A stretch of 13,028 bases of DNA from Alistipes sp. (GTDB lineage: Bacteria; Bacteroidota; Bacteroidia; Bacteroidales; Rikenellaceae): positions 1 through 13,028 of the forward strand of contig JAFYOF010000003.1 in the NCBI GenBank assembly GCA_017560305.1, in the 5' to 3' direction. The notes under the pieces are model-generated. The model saw only the letters and a program-made list of their open reading frames with translations, was not told where the DNA came from and ran no database searches. Made by a program: the position numbers and the translations under genes. Within the stretch, counting starts at the first letter, position 1. Every line of letters begins with the position of its first letter. Shown in pieces: positions 6,767 through 13,028 of this stretch.

Positions 6767-6812
6767 AATTTTCACAAACGCGTGGCACAATACTTAAATT
6801 TGAATTTTCACA
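6767..6812 (+). promoter_or_regulatory. Direct repeat AATTTTCACA, candidate regulator sites
   Basis: AATTTTCACA occurs at 6767-6776 and 6803-6812, 36 bp apart. The reverse-complement half TGTGAAAAT is at 6448-6456, and ATTTTCAC is at 6406-6413. The TGTGA core resembles CRP-family half-sites, but no standard TGTGA-N6-TCACA palindrome is formed. The function is inferred only from recurrence upstream of one gene. Confidence 0.3.
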
Positions 6813-6872
6813 CGGAAACTTCCCGTAAATTTTAATTTATGCGCGAATCTTTATTATTTTTTGGAGATTTTT

Positions 6873-6903
6873 GTTGGAGATTAAAAAAATCTTCGTAACT
6901 TTA
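6873..6903 (+). promoter_or_regulatory. Probable promoter of the EF-G2-like gene
   Basis: GTTG at 6873-6876 is followed after 19 nt by TAACTTTA at 6896-6903. Each is one base off the Bacteroidetes consensus (TTTG and TAnnTTTG). A start near 6910 would give a leader of about 70 nt with a small hairpin, CCCAT (6915-6919) with ATGGG (6928-6932). Confidence 0.5.
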
Positions 6904-6980
6904 TATTTTGAACGCCCATAGCAAACGATGGGTACTAAAACCGACCTAAAAGTAAAACCTAAAATAAAACTTCAAAGAAT

Positions 6981-9143
6981 ATGAAAAATTATTCAGCAAT
7001 GGAAATTAAGAACATTGTTCTTATTGGAGCCCCAGGTGCGGGTAAGACTACCCTTGCTGAGGCGATGGCATACGAAGGCAAGGTCATCGACCGCAGAGGT
7101 AGCATCGAAACAAATAACACTCTCTCGGACAATACCGATATCGAGCACGAATACAAGCGTTCGATCTACTCAACAACTCTCTTCACAGAGTTTATGGGTC
7201 GTAAGCTCAACATCATCGACTGTCCAGGTTCAGACGACTTCTGCGGTAACTTATATTCAGCATTCAAGGTGGGTGATGTTGGTATCCTCGTGATGAATGC
7301 TCAGAACGGATGGCAGGTGGGTGACGAGATTCAGTCACGCTACGCTCGCATCCTGAACAAGCCTTTGATTGGTGTTATCAACCAGCTCGACGGCGAAAAG
7401 GCTAACTTCGACAATATGATTGAGGGCATCCGCGCGGCTTCACGCGTTAAGCCTGTTATCGTTCAGTACCCTGTGGAGGTTGGTCCTGGCTTCACCGCTT
7501 TCATCGATGTATTGATGATGAAGATGTACCGCTTCACCGACGAGAACGGTACTCGCGAGGAGTTGGATATCCCAGAGGATCAGATGGAGTACGCTTTGGC
7601 ACTCAACCAGGAGCTCTCGGAGGCTGCTGCAGTATATGATGACGCATTGATGGAGCTCTACTTCGAGAAGGGCGCATTGACACAGGACGATATCCGTTCA
7701 GGTTTGAAGCTCGGCGTTGCTAACCGCGAGGTTATGCCTATCTTCTGCTGCTCGGCAAAGCGCGACATCGGTACAAAGCGTTTGATGGAGTTCATCATCA
7801 ATGTTGCTCCAGGCCCTACTACTCCTACCGTTGCTCCTAAGTTCACCTCTATCGAGGGCGAGGAGTTGGTTGCTGACGCATCACAGCCAACAGTGGTATT
7901 CGTATTCAAGAGCCAGATTGAGCAGCATATCGGTGAGATTACCTACTTCCGCGTAGTTCGTGGTAAGATTTCAGAGGGTATGGAGCTCGTGAACAGCCGC
8001 ACAGGCAACAAGGAGAAGCTCTCGCAGATTTTCGCCGTTGCAGGTAAGAACCGTATCAAGGTTACTGAGCTCTCGGCTGGCGACATCGGTTGCGCAGTGA
8101 AGCTCAAGGGCACACGCACAAACGACACATTGGCTGCTGCGGGCGCTCATGTCAAGGTTGAGCCTATCGTATTCCCAGAGCCACGCTACCGCGCTGCTGT
8201 GAAGGCAAAGGAGCAGGGTGACGAGGAGAAGCTCGGCAAGTTGTTGAATGACGCTAAGTACGAGGACCCAACTATCTTGGTTGAGTACTCAAAGGAGTTG
8301 AAGCAGACCATCATTCAGGGTCAGGGTGAGCACCACTTGAACATCCTCAAGAGCCGCCTCTCGACTGAGAACAAGATGGAGATTGAGTTCTTCGCTCCAA
8401 AGATTCCATATCGTGAGACTATCACAAAGGTAGCTCAGGCAGACTACCGCCACAAGAAGCAGTCTGGTGGTGCTGGTCAGTTCGGTGAAGTACATATGGT
8501 TATCGAGCCTTACTACGAGGGTATGCCAGAGCCTACAAAGTATAAGGTGGCAGGTAAGGAGATTACCGTGAATATCAAGGGTAAGGAGGAGTATGACCTC
8601 GATTGGGGCGGCAAGTTGCAGTTCTACAACTCAATCGTGGGTGGTGCTATCGACGCACGCTTTATGCCAGCTATCCTGAAGGGTGTAATGGAGAAGATGG
8701 ATGAAGGTCCATTGACAGGTTCTTACGCACGCGACATCCGCGTTATCATCTACGATGGTAAGATGCACCCAGTAGACTCTAACGAAATCTCGTTCAAGCT
8801 CGCTGCTCGTAACGCGTTCAAGGATGCGTTCCGCAACGCTGGTCCAAAGATTATGGAGCCTATCTACAATGTCGAGGTATTGACACCAAGCGAGTATATG
8901 GGTTCAGTGATGAGCGACTTGCAGAACCGCCGCGCGATGATTATGGGTATGGAGTCTGACAAGGGCTTCGACCGCTTGAACGCACGCGTGCCATTGGCAG
9001 AGTTGTATCGCTACTCTACATCGTTGTCATCGCTCACATCAGGTGCTGCTACATACACAATGCAGTTCGCATCTTACGAGCAGGTGCCATCGGATGTACA
9101 GGATAAGCTCTTGAAGGCTTACACAGATACTGACGAGGATTAA
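6981..9143 (+). CDS. fusA2: Elongation factor G paralog, EF-G2/FusA2 type, with degenerate GTPase site
   Basis: This 720-residue protein has the full EF-G layout: G domain (about 8-290), domain II (about 300-400), and domains III-V. Domain IV includes HKKQSGGAGQFGEVH and DGKMHPVDSNE. The P-loop is GAPGAGKT (16-23). Canonical EF-G residues are altered. Switch I RGITI reads RSIYS (60-64), so the Mg-binding Thr is lost. Switch II DTPGH reads DCPGS (80-84), so the catalytic His is Ser. NKxD reads NQLD (134-137). This matches the Bacteroides EF-G paralog reported to translocate without GTP hydrolysis and to matter for gut colonisation under carbon limitation. Identity by homology is strong; loss of hydrolysis in this protein is inferred. 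The start at 6981 is kept because the pattern MKxYxxxEIKNI matches the paralog family. The gene stands alone, with a long repeat-rich upstream region and its own terminator, convergent with rplQ. Confidence 0.9.
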   Translation: MKNYSAMEIKNIVLIGAPGAGKTTLAEAMAYEGKVIDRRGSIETNNTLSDNTDIEHEYKRSIYSTTLFTEFMGRKLNIIDCPGSDDFCGNLYSAFKVGDVGILVMNAQNGWQVGDEIQSRYARILNKPLIGVINQLDGEKANFDNMIEGIRAASRVKPVIVQYPVEVGPGFTAFIDVLMMKMYRFTDENGTREELDIPEDQMEYALALNQELSEAAAVYDDALMELYFEKGALTQDDIRSGLKLGVANREVMPIFCCSAKRDIGTKRLMEFIINVAPGPTTPTVAPKFTSIEGEELVADASQPTVVFVFKSQIEQHIGEITYFRVVRGKISEGMELVNSRTGNKEKLSQIFAVAGKNRIKVTELSAGDIGCAVKLKGTRTNDTLAAAGAHVKVEPIVFPEPRYRAAVKAKEQGDEEKLGKLLNDAKYEDPTILVEYSKELKQTIIQGQGEHHLNILKSRLSTENKMEIEFFAPKIPYRETITKVAQADYRHKKQSGGAGQFGEVHMVIEPYYEGMPEPTKYKVAGKEITVNIKGKEEYDLDWGGKLQFYNSIVGGAIDARFMPAILKGVMEKMDEGPLTGSYARDIRVIIYDGKMHPVDSNEISFKLAARNAFKDAFRNAGPKIMEPIYNVEVLTPSEYMGSVMSDLQNRRAMIMGMESDKGFDRLNARVPLAELYRYSTSLSSLTSGAATYTMQFASYEQVPSDVQDKLLKAYTDTDED

Positions 9144-9164
9144 TCCCGATGGTATAGATAAGAG

Positions 9165-9195
9165 CAGCCCGACCAAATGGTCGGGCTGTTTTTTT
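9165..9195 (+). terminator. Rho-independent terminator after the EF-G2-like gene
   Basis: CAGCCCGACC (9165-9174) pairs perfectly with GGTCGGGCTG (9179-9188) around AAAT, followed by seven T (9189-9195). Confidence 0.93.
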
Positions 9196-9341
9196 GTATT
9201 GAATGGCACAGAATTATACTCTATCGCAAGAATAAACCAGCTAACGCATCAATACATTGCATCGTAATAGCAACCATAAAAATTATAAAAGTCACCATAA
9301 CATAACTCTACGCCTGTCCGACTCTCAACAAGCATCAAATA

Positions 9342-9579
9342 TTCACACCCATATATACAGAAAGTGTGAGCCCGATTCTATCTGACGGAAGGCCTTCGAC
9401 TGCCATTGGTAGATATAACGACTCACACCTTGGCTATATATGTTGAAATCAACATAATACATACCAAAGCAGAGCATCCGTTATTCCCTACCACAAATGA
9501 GTTGTCGAAGTTCACCGTCAAGGAATAAGAATACACTTCTTAATATATATGTGCCGCACTCTGCGACATTACAAATTTA
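9342..9579 (-). ncRNA. Candidate structured RNA in the EF-G2/rplQ intergenic region
   Basis: The 9196-9875 gap has no convincing gene. On the minus strand, TAAATTTG (9579-9572) is an exact -7 box, though no -33 TTTG is seen. Downstream the sequence can fold: GCAGAG (9564-9559) with CTCTGC (9474-9469); TTATTCC with GGAATAA (9481-9520 area); TATGTTG-ATTT-CAACATA; AAGGTGTGAG (9431-9422) with CTCACACTTT (9370-9361); and a long-range CACATATATA with TATATATGGGTG. The irregular pairs are G-U on the minus strand but A-C on the plus strand, which favours minus-strand transcription. No known RNA family was recognised and no minus-strand terminator was found. Confidence 0.3.
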
Positions 9580-9670
9580 CATAATTTTTCGAAAGATGGT
9601 GTGCTATGCAGAGATTTTTTATTACTTTCTTTTTCATCCGTCACATATCAAATGACATTTTTATTTATCT

Positions 9671-9742
9671 CGCCTCCTAAAGGGGCGTATCTTTGGAGGC
9701 GTAACGCGCTTTGCGCGTCACCCCCCCCCAGCCTCCAAAGAT
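9671..9742 (+). repeat. Palindromic intergenic element, copy 3
   Basis: Hairpin A is CGCCTC-CTAAA-GGGGCG (9671-9687). Hairpin B has outer arms ATCTTTGGAGGC (9689-9700) and GCCTCCAAAGAT (9731-9742), a perfect 12-bp stem. Its sequence differs from copy 1 at matching positions on both arms. The inner arms GTAACGCGC and GCGCGTCAC and the nine-C run (9721-9729) are the same as in copy 1. The left flank AATGACATT (9651-9659) is shared with copy 2. Confidence 0.85.
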
Positions 9743-9785
9743 AAAATTTATTCCATTACTTTCCTCCCACAAAGAAAATGTGAAA

Positions 9786-9802
9786 TAAGGCGTGACGCCT
9801 TA
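9786..9802. repeat. Small hairpin related to the CAGGCGTTACGCCTG repeats
   Basis: TAAGGCG-TGA-CGCCTTA is a perfect 7-bp stem preceded by AAAATGTGAAA. This is the same context (AAATGTAAAA) that precedes the hairpins at 6570 and 6635. The outer pair changes from C-G to A-T while staying paired. Confidence 0.65.
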
Positions 9803-9835
9803 AAAAAAAGAGGTTCGTCCCAAATGGAACGAACC
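9803..9835 (-). terminator. Rho-independent terminator of the ribosomal/rpoA operon
   Basis: GGTTCGT (9812-9818) pairs with ACGAACC (9829-9835). After one mismatch, CC (9820-9821) pairs with GG (9826-9827) around AAAT. On the minus strand a T-rich tract (9809-9802) follows the stem. The CC-AAAT-GG tip is the same as in the EF-G2 terminator. Confidence 0.88.
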
Positions 9836-9875
9836 CTTCGTTGATATATTTCACTGCGCCTAAAGACGCTGCAAA

Positions 9876-10436
9876 TTACATCTTCTTACCTACATTGGTC
9901 TTCTTCGCTACTGGAGCAGCCTTAACAGCTGTTGCCTTTGAAGCGCGTGGAGCCTTTGCCTTCTTCTCTGCTACTACTGTAGCGTCCTCAACAGCGTCAG
10001 TTGTCTTCTTGCTGCGTGAACGACGAGTCTTTGGCTTTGCCTCCTCTGCTGTAGGAACTGTGCCGAGTGTGTAAGCCTCGTTGAAGTCAACGAACTCGAT
10101 GATGCACATATCAGCAGCATCGCCAAGACGGAAACCAGTCTTGAGGATACGAGTGTAACCTCCTGGACGCTCTGCGATCTTTGGAGCGATTGTGCGGAAC
10201 AACTCTGTAACAGCCTCCTTCTGCTTGAGGTATGAGAAAACTACACGACGAGAGTGAGTAGTATCCTCCTTTGACTTTGTTACGAGTGGCTCGATGAACA
10301 TCTGAACTGCCTTTGCCTTCGCAACTGTAGTCTCGATACGCTTGTGCAGGATAAGCGATGAAGCCATATTTGAAAGCATCGCCTTACGGTGACCCGCCTG
10401 TCTGCCAAGGTGATTAAATTTCTTATTGTGTCTCAT
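9876..10436 (-). CDS. rplQ: 50S ribosomal protein L17 with K/A-rich C-terminal extension
   Basis: This 186-residue protein is a component of the large subunit near the exit tunnel. The core at 1-127 carries the L17 hallmarks: [25 protein letters not shown]-like [30 protein letters not shown] and [12 protein letters not shown]. From about residue 128 a low-complexity tail rich in K, A, T and E extends the protein by nearly 60 residues. Long tails of this kind are common in Bacteroidetes L17 and absent from the shorter E. coli protein (about 127 residues). The start codon is 2 nt after the rpoA stop codon, so the two genes are tightly coupled. It is the last gene of the operon and is followed by a terminator. 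Confidence 0.96.
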   Translation of the reverse strand: MRHNKKFNHLGRQAGHRKAMLSNMASSLILHKRIETTVAKAKAVQMFIEPLVTKSKEDTTHSRRVVFSYLKQKEAVTELFRTIAPKIAERPGGYTRILKTGFRLGDAADMCIIEFVDFNEAYTLGTVPTAEEAKPKTRRSRSKKTTDAVEDATVVAEKKAKAPRASKATAVKAAPVAKKTNVGKKM

Positions 10437-10438
10437 AA

Positions 10439-11434
10439 TTAATCTTTATCAAGTTTGTAGATAGATACGTCCATTCCGAACTTAAGATTCAGCGATGCCA
10501 ACAACTCATCCAACTCTGTGAGCGACTTCTTACCGAAGTTACGGAACTTCAGCAATTCGTTGCGGTTGAGCTTAACCAAATCGCCTACGGTATCAACATC
10601 AGCTGCCTTCAAGCAGTTGAGCGCACGAACGCTCAAGTCCTGATCCGAGAGCTTTGTCTTCAGAAGCTGGCGCATACGCAATGCCTCATCATCCAAAGTA
10701 TCGTTCTCGCTGGTGTCGTCCATATTGATTGTGATCTTCTCGTCAGAGAAAAGCATAAAGTGCTGGATCAAAATCTTGGCAGCCTCCTTCAAGGCCTCCT
10801 TAGGATGGATCGAACCGTCGGTAGTAATCTCCAAATTCAACTTCTCATAGTCGGTCTTCTGCTCGACGCGGTAATCCTCAATCGAGTACTTGACATTCTT
10901 GATGGGCGTGAAGATAGAGTCAATAGGAAGAACATCCAACTCGCCTGCTGCGATAGGAGCGTTCTCCTCTGAAGGCACATATCCGCGACCCTTACCGATA
11001 GTGATTGTAATCTGCATCTTGCTACCTGGAGCCAAGTGGCAAATTACGAGCTCTGGGTTAAGGACCTTGAACGATGAGAGGTAGTTAGAGATATAACCTG
11101 CTGTCAGCTCGGTAACACCCGCAACATTCACGGTGATCTTCTCAGACTCCTGATTATCTACCGTACGAAGGAAGCGTACCTGCTTGAGCTTGAGGATGAT
11201 ATCCATCATACCCTCCATCACACCCGGGATAGCGGCAAACTCATTGTTCACTCCGGCTACCTTTACGGTCGTAATTGCATAACCCTCCAATGATGAGAGC
11301 AAAACGCGTCGCAAAGCGTTGCCGACAGTCATACCGAAACCAGGCTCCAACGGACGGAACTCAAACTTTCCGAACGATGCAGTAGCTTCGAGCATAATAA
11401 CCTTTTCAGGTTTCTGGAATGCTAATATTGCCAT
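10439..11434 (-). CDS. rpoA: DNA-directed RNA polymerase subunit alpha
   Basis: This 331-residue subunit dimerises to nucleate RNA polymerase assembly. The N-terminal domain carries [20 protein letters not shown] (24-43) and LLSSLEG, which form the dimerisation and beta-binding region. A charged linker lies at about 236-262. The C-terminal domain (about 263-322) carries [11 protein letters not shown], with Arg270 corresponding to the DNA-contact Arg265 of E. coli, and [19 protein letters not shown], a helix-hairpin-helix. The N-terminus [12 protein letters not shown] is typical of Bacteroidetes alpha. It lies 23 bp after rpsD and 2 bp before rplQ. Confidence 0.97.
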   Translation of the reverse strand: MAILAFQKPEKVIMLEATASFGKFEFRPLEPGFGMTVGNALRRVLLSSLEGYAITTVKVAGVNNEFAAIPGVMEGMMDIILKLKQVRFLRTVDNQESEKITVNVAGVTELTAGYISNYLSSFKVLNPELVICHLAPGSKMQITITIGKGRGYVPSEENAPIAAGELDVLPIDSIFTPIKNVKYSIEDYRVEQKTDYEKLNLEITTDGSIHPKEALKEAAKILIQHFMLFSDEKITINMDDTSENDTLDDEALRMRQLLKTKLSDQDLSVRALNCLKAADVDTVGDLVKLNRNELLKFRNFGKKSLTELDELLASLNLKFGMDVSIYKLDKD

Positions 11435-11457
11435 AATTTATTGAATTTGTTTAATTA

Positions 11458-12066
11458 CTACTTCGAGTACAGCTCGACGATCAGCTGCTCCTTAATGTTC
11501 TCTGGAATCTCCTCACGCTCTGGCTTCTGGAGGAACTTGCCACTCATTGTAGCGCCATCCCACTCCAACCAAGCGTAGCGGCTTCTAGTAGAACCTGCAA
11601 CTGATGCAGTGATTACCTCAAGGCTCTTTGACTTCTCGCGTACTGATACTACATCACCAACCTTCAATGTGTATGAAGGGATGTTCACTACCGAACCGTT
11701 TACACAGATGTGACGGTGTGAAACCAACTGGCGTGCAGCAGCACGCGTAGGAGCGATACCCAAACGGTAAACAACATTGTCCAAACGGCACTCGAGCAGC
11801 TTCAACAAGTTCTCACCTGTGATACCACCCATACGAGCTGCAGCCTCGTAAGTACGAGCAAACTGCTTCTCCAAAATACCGTATGTGTACTTTGCCTTCT
11901 GCTTCTCTGAAAGCTGCTCGCCATACTCTGAGTTCTTCTTACGCTTGCGAGCAAGACCGTGCTGTCCTGGAGGATAGTTGCGCTTCTCAAGCACCTTATC
12001 CGCACCATAGATAGCTTCGCCGAACTTACGGGCGATCTTTGACTTTGGTCCTATATATCTTGCCAT
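11458..12066 (-). CDS. rpsD: 30S ribosomal protein S4
   Basis: This 202-residue primary 16S rRNA-binding protein nucleates small-subunit assembly and, in many bacteria, represses translation of its own operon. Visible features are [17 protein letters not shown] at the N-terminus, YPPGQHG, then the S4 RNA-binding domain from about residue 92 ([39 protein letters not shown]). The N-terminus has no cysteines, so this is the zinc-free form. The 66-bp gap before it, after rpsK, is the largest spacing inside this operon segment. It is AT-rich with no clear promoter, and could hold a leader target for S4 control, which is only a guess. Confidence 0.97.
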   Translation of the reverse strand: MARYIGPKSKIARKFGEAIYGADKVLEKRNYPPGQHGLARKRKKNSEYGEQLSEKQKAKYTYGILEKQFARTYEAAARMGGITGENLLKLLECRLDNVVYRLGIAPTRAAARQLVSHRHICVNGSVVNIPSYTLKVGDVVSVREKSKSLEVITASVAGSTRSRYAWLEWDGATMSGKFLQKPEREEIPENIKEQLIVELYSK

Positions 12067-12132
12067 TGTTTTTACTTTTTAATAATAAAAAATAGTTTTC
12101 AATTAAGGTTTTGTTGTCTCTTTAACCCCGCA

Positions 12133-12522
12133 TTATACGCGACGACGGTTAGGAGCACGGCAGCCATTGTGTGGCAGTGGAGTAACATCGATGATCTCCA
12201 TTACCTCGATACCTGCACCGTGGATAGTACGAACTGCACTCTCACGACCCTGACCAGGACCCTTTACATAAACCTTAACCTTGCGCAAGCCCATATCGTA
12301 AGCAACCTTTGCACAATCTGCGGCTGCAGTCTGCGCTGCATAGGGAGTATTCTTCTTTGAGCCACGGAAACCCATCTTACCAGCTGATGACCAGCTGATA
12401 ACCTCACCAACCTCGTTAGTGATGGTGATGATAACATTGTTGAAGGTCGAGTGTACGAAAGCCATACCAACGGCACCAACCTTAACAACCTTCTTCTTAA
12501 CTGTTCCTGTTTTCTTTGCCAT
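12133..12522 (-). CDS. rpsK: 30S ribosomal protein S11
   Basis: This 129-residue protein of the small-subunit platform contacts 16S rRNA near the mRNA exit. Evidence is the core [55 protein letters not shown], and the C-terminal signature [18 protein letters not shown]. The length is normal, with a short lysine-rich N-terminus. It starts 16 bp after the rpsM stop. Confidence 0.97.
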   Translation of the reverse strand: MAKKTGTVKKKVVKVGAVGMAFVHSTFNNVIITITNEVGEVISWSSAGKMGFRGSKKNTPYAAQTAAADCAKVAYDMGLRKVKVYVKGPGQGRESAVRTIHGAGIEVMEIIDVTPLPHNGCRAPNRRRV

Positions 12523-12538
12523 AATAACTTCCTATTTA

Positions 12539-12919
12539 TTACTTTGTTGCCTTTTTCTTGTTTGCTACTGTCTTCTTGCGACCCTTGCGTGTACGAGCGT
12601 TGTTCTTTGTGCTCTGACCACGAACAGGAAGACCAAGACGGTGACGGATGCCGCGGTAGCAACCGATATCCATCAATCGCTTGATGTTGAGCTGTACGAT
12701 AGAACGGCACTCGCCCTCTACCTTCAAGCCCATCTCGGCAATTGTTGAACGGATTGCGCCGACCTGATCGTCAGTCCAGTCGCTTACTTTTACATCCTCG
12801 CTGATGCCTGCTGCTGCGAGGATCTTGCTCGCCGTGCTACGACCGATACCGTAAATATAGGTAAGACCGATCACGCCGCGCTTGTTCTTTGGTAAATCTA
12901 CACCAACTATACGTGCCAT
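12539..12919 (-). CDS. rpsM: 30S ribosomal protein S13
   Basis: This 126-residue small-subunit head protein contacts the P-site tRNA through its tail and bridges to the large subunit. Motifs are [21 protein letters not shown], the helix-hairpin-helix [13 protein letters not shown], then [27 protein letters not shown] and a lysine-rich end. It lies between rpmJ (31 bp upstream) and rpsK. Confidence 0.97.
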   Translation of the reverse strand: MARIVGVDLPKNKRGVIGLTYIYGIGRSTASKILAAAGISEDVKVSDWTDDQVGAIRSTIAEMGLKVEGECRSIVQLNIKRLMDIGCYRGIRHRLGLPVRGQSTKNNARTRKGRKKTVANKKKATK

Positions 12920-12950
12920 AAATTCTTTACTTTAATTAATCGTTTGAATA

Positions 12951-13028
12951 TTACCCTTGGCGCATTTTGAACTTAGGATTCTTCTTGCAGATCACATACA
13001 ACTTACCCTTACGGCGTACGATCTTGCA
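12951..13028 (-). CDS. rpmJ: 50S ribosomal protein L36, C-terminal part
   Basis: Twenty-five codons plus the TAA stop are in the window; the start lies beyond the right edge. The visible end reads CKIVRRKGKLYVICKKNPKF then KMRQG, the classic L36 C-terminus. Two of the zinc-ribbon cysteines of E. coli L36 (positions 14 and 27) are kept, but the His ligand (position 33) is Phe. The first Cys is outside the window. Its place before rpsM is the standard order. Confidence 0.93.
   Translation of the reverse strand, partial: CKIVRRKGKLYVICKKNPKFKMRQG

Noticed and set aside
9343..9477. Small minus-strand open frame of 44 codons (MLCFGMYYVDFNIYSQGV...) in the EF-G2/rplQ gap
   Set aside because: It has no recognisable motif, no clear ribosome-binding site, and lies across the stems of the candidate RNA. 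A TAA lies two codons before its first ATG. Chance is the simplest explanation, though a gene remnant is possible.
6480..9742. Palindromic elements considered as insertion sequence or MITE ends
   Set aside because: No transposase reading frame is present, the sequence between copies is ordinary chromosome, and no target-site duplication was seen around any copy.

Overview
The window looks like chromosomal DNA from a member of the Bacteroidales. A Rikenellaceae/Alistipes-like source is plausible but not proven. Three things point this way. Clear Bacteroidetes-type promoters are present (TTTG, about 20 nt, TAnnTTTG). The ribosomal order rpmJ-rpsM-rpsK-rpsD-rpoA-rplQ carries Bacteroidetes-like protein details, such as the long K/A-rich tail on L17. 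There is also an EF-G paralog of the Bacteroidetes EF-G2 (FusA2) type.

Layout. Positions 1-2574 form a minus-strand run: a polyprenyl diphosphate synthase, a U32-family TrhP-like protein, and the first codons of a probable aminopeptidase P. Divergently, 2708-3715 (+) encodes a ROK-family sugar kinase with a good promoter and a terminator. Next come an AT-rich gene for an unrecognised secreted protein (3817-4599) and a secreted M28 metallopeptidase (4622-6139) that ends in a terminator. An 840-bp non-coding stretch (6140-6980) is packed with palindromic repeats, a near-perfect 65/66-bp tandem repeat and candidate regulatory sites. It leads into the EF-G2-like gene (6981-9143). A second non-coding stretch (9196-9875) contains a possible structured RNA and another copy of the palindromic element. 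The 3' end of the ribosomal-protein/RNA polymerase alpha operon then runs on the minus strand (9876-13028) and ends in a terminator that converges on the EF-G2 gene.

Functions. Most of the window is housekeeping: isoprenoid synthesis, tRNA modification, sugar phosphorylation, peptide breakdown, and translation and transcription. Two things stand out. First, the EF-G paralog has lost the residues that normally drive GTP hydrolysis (switch I Thr and the switch II His). Second, a family of intergenic palindromes occurs in three places. Their outer stem arms differ in sequence between copies, yet stay complementary within each copy. One copy lies in the leader of the U32 gene, one upstream of the EF-G2 gene, and one between the convergent EF-G2 and rplQ genes. 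No transposase, phage gene, CRISPR array, tRNA or rRNA was seen.
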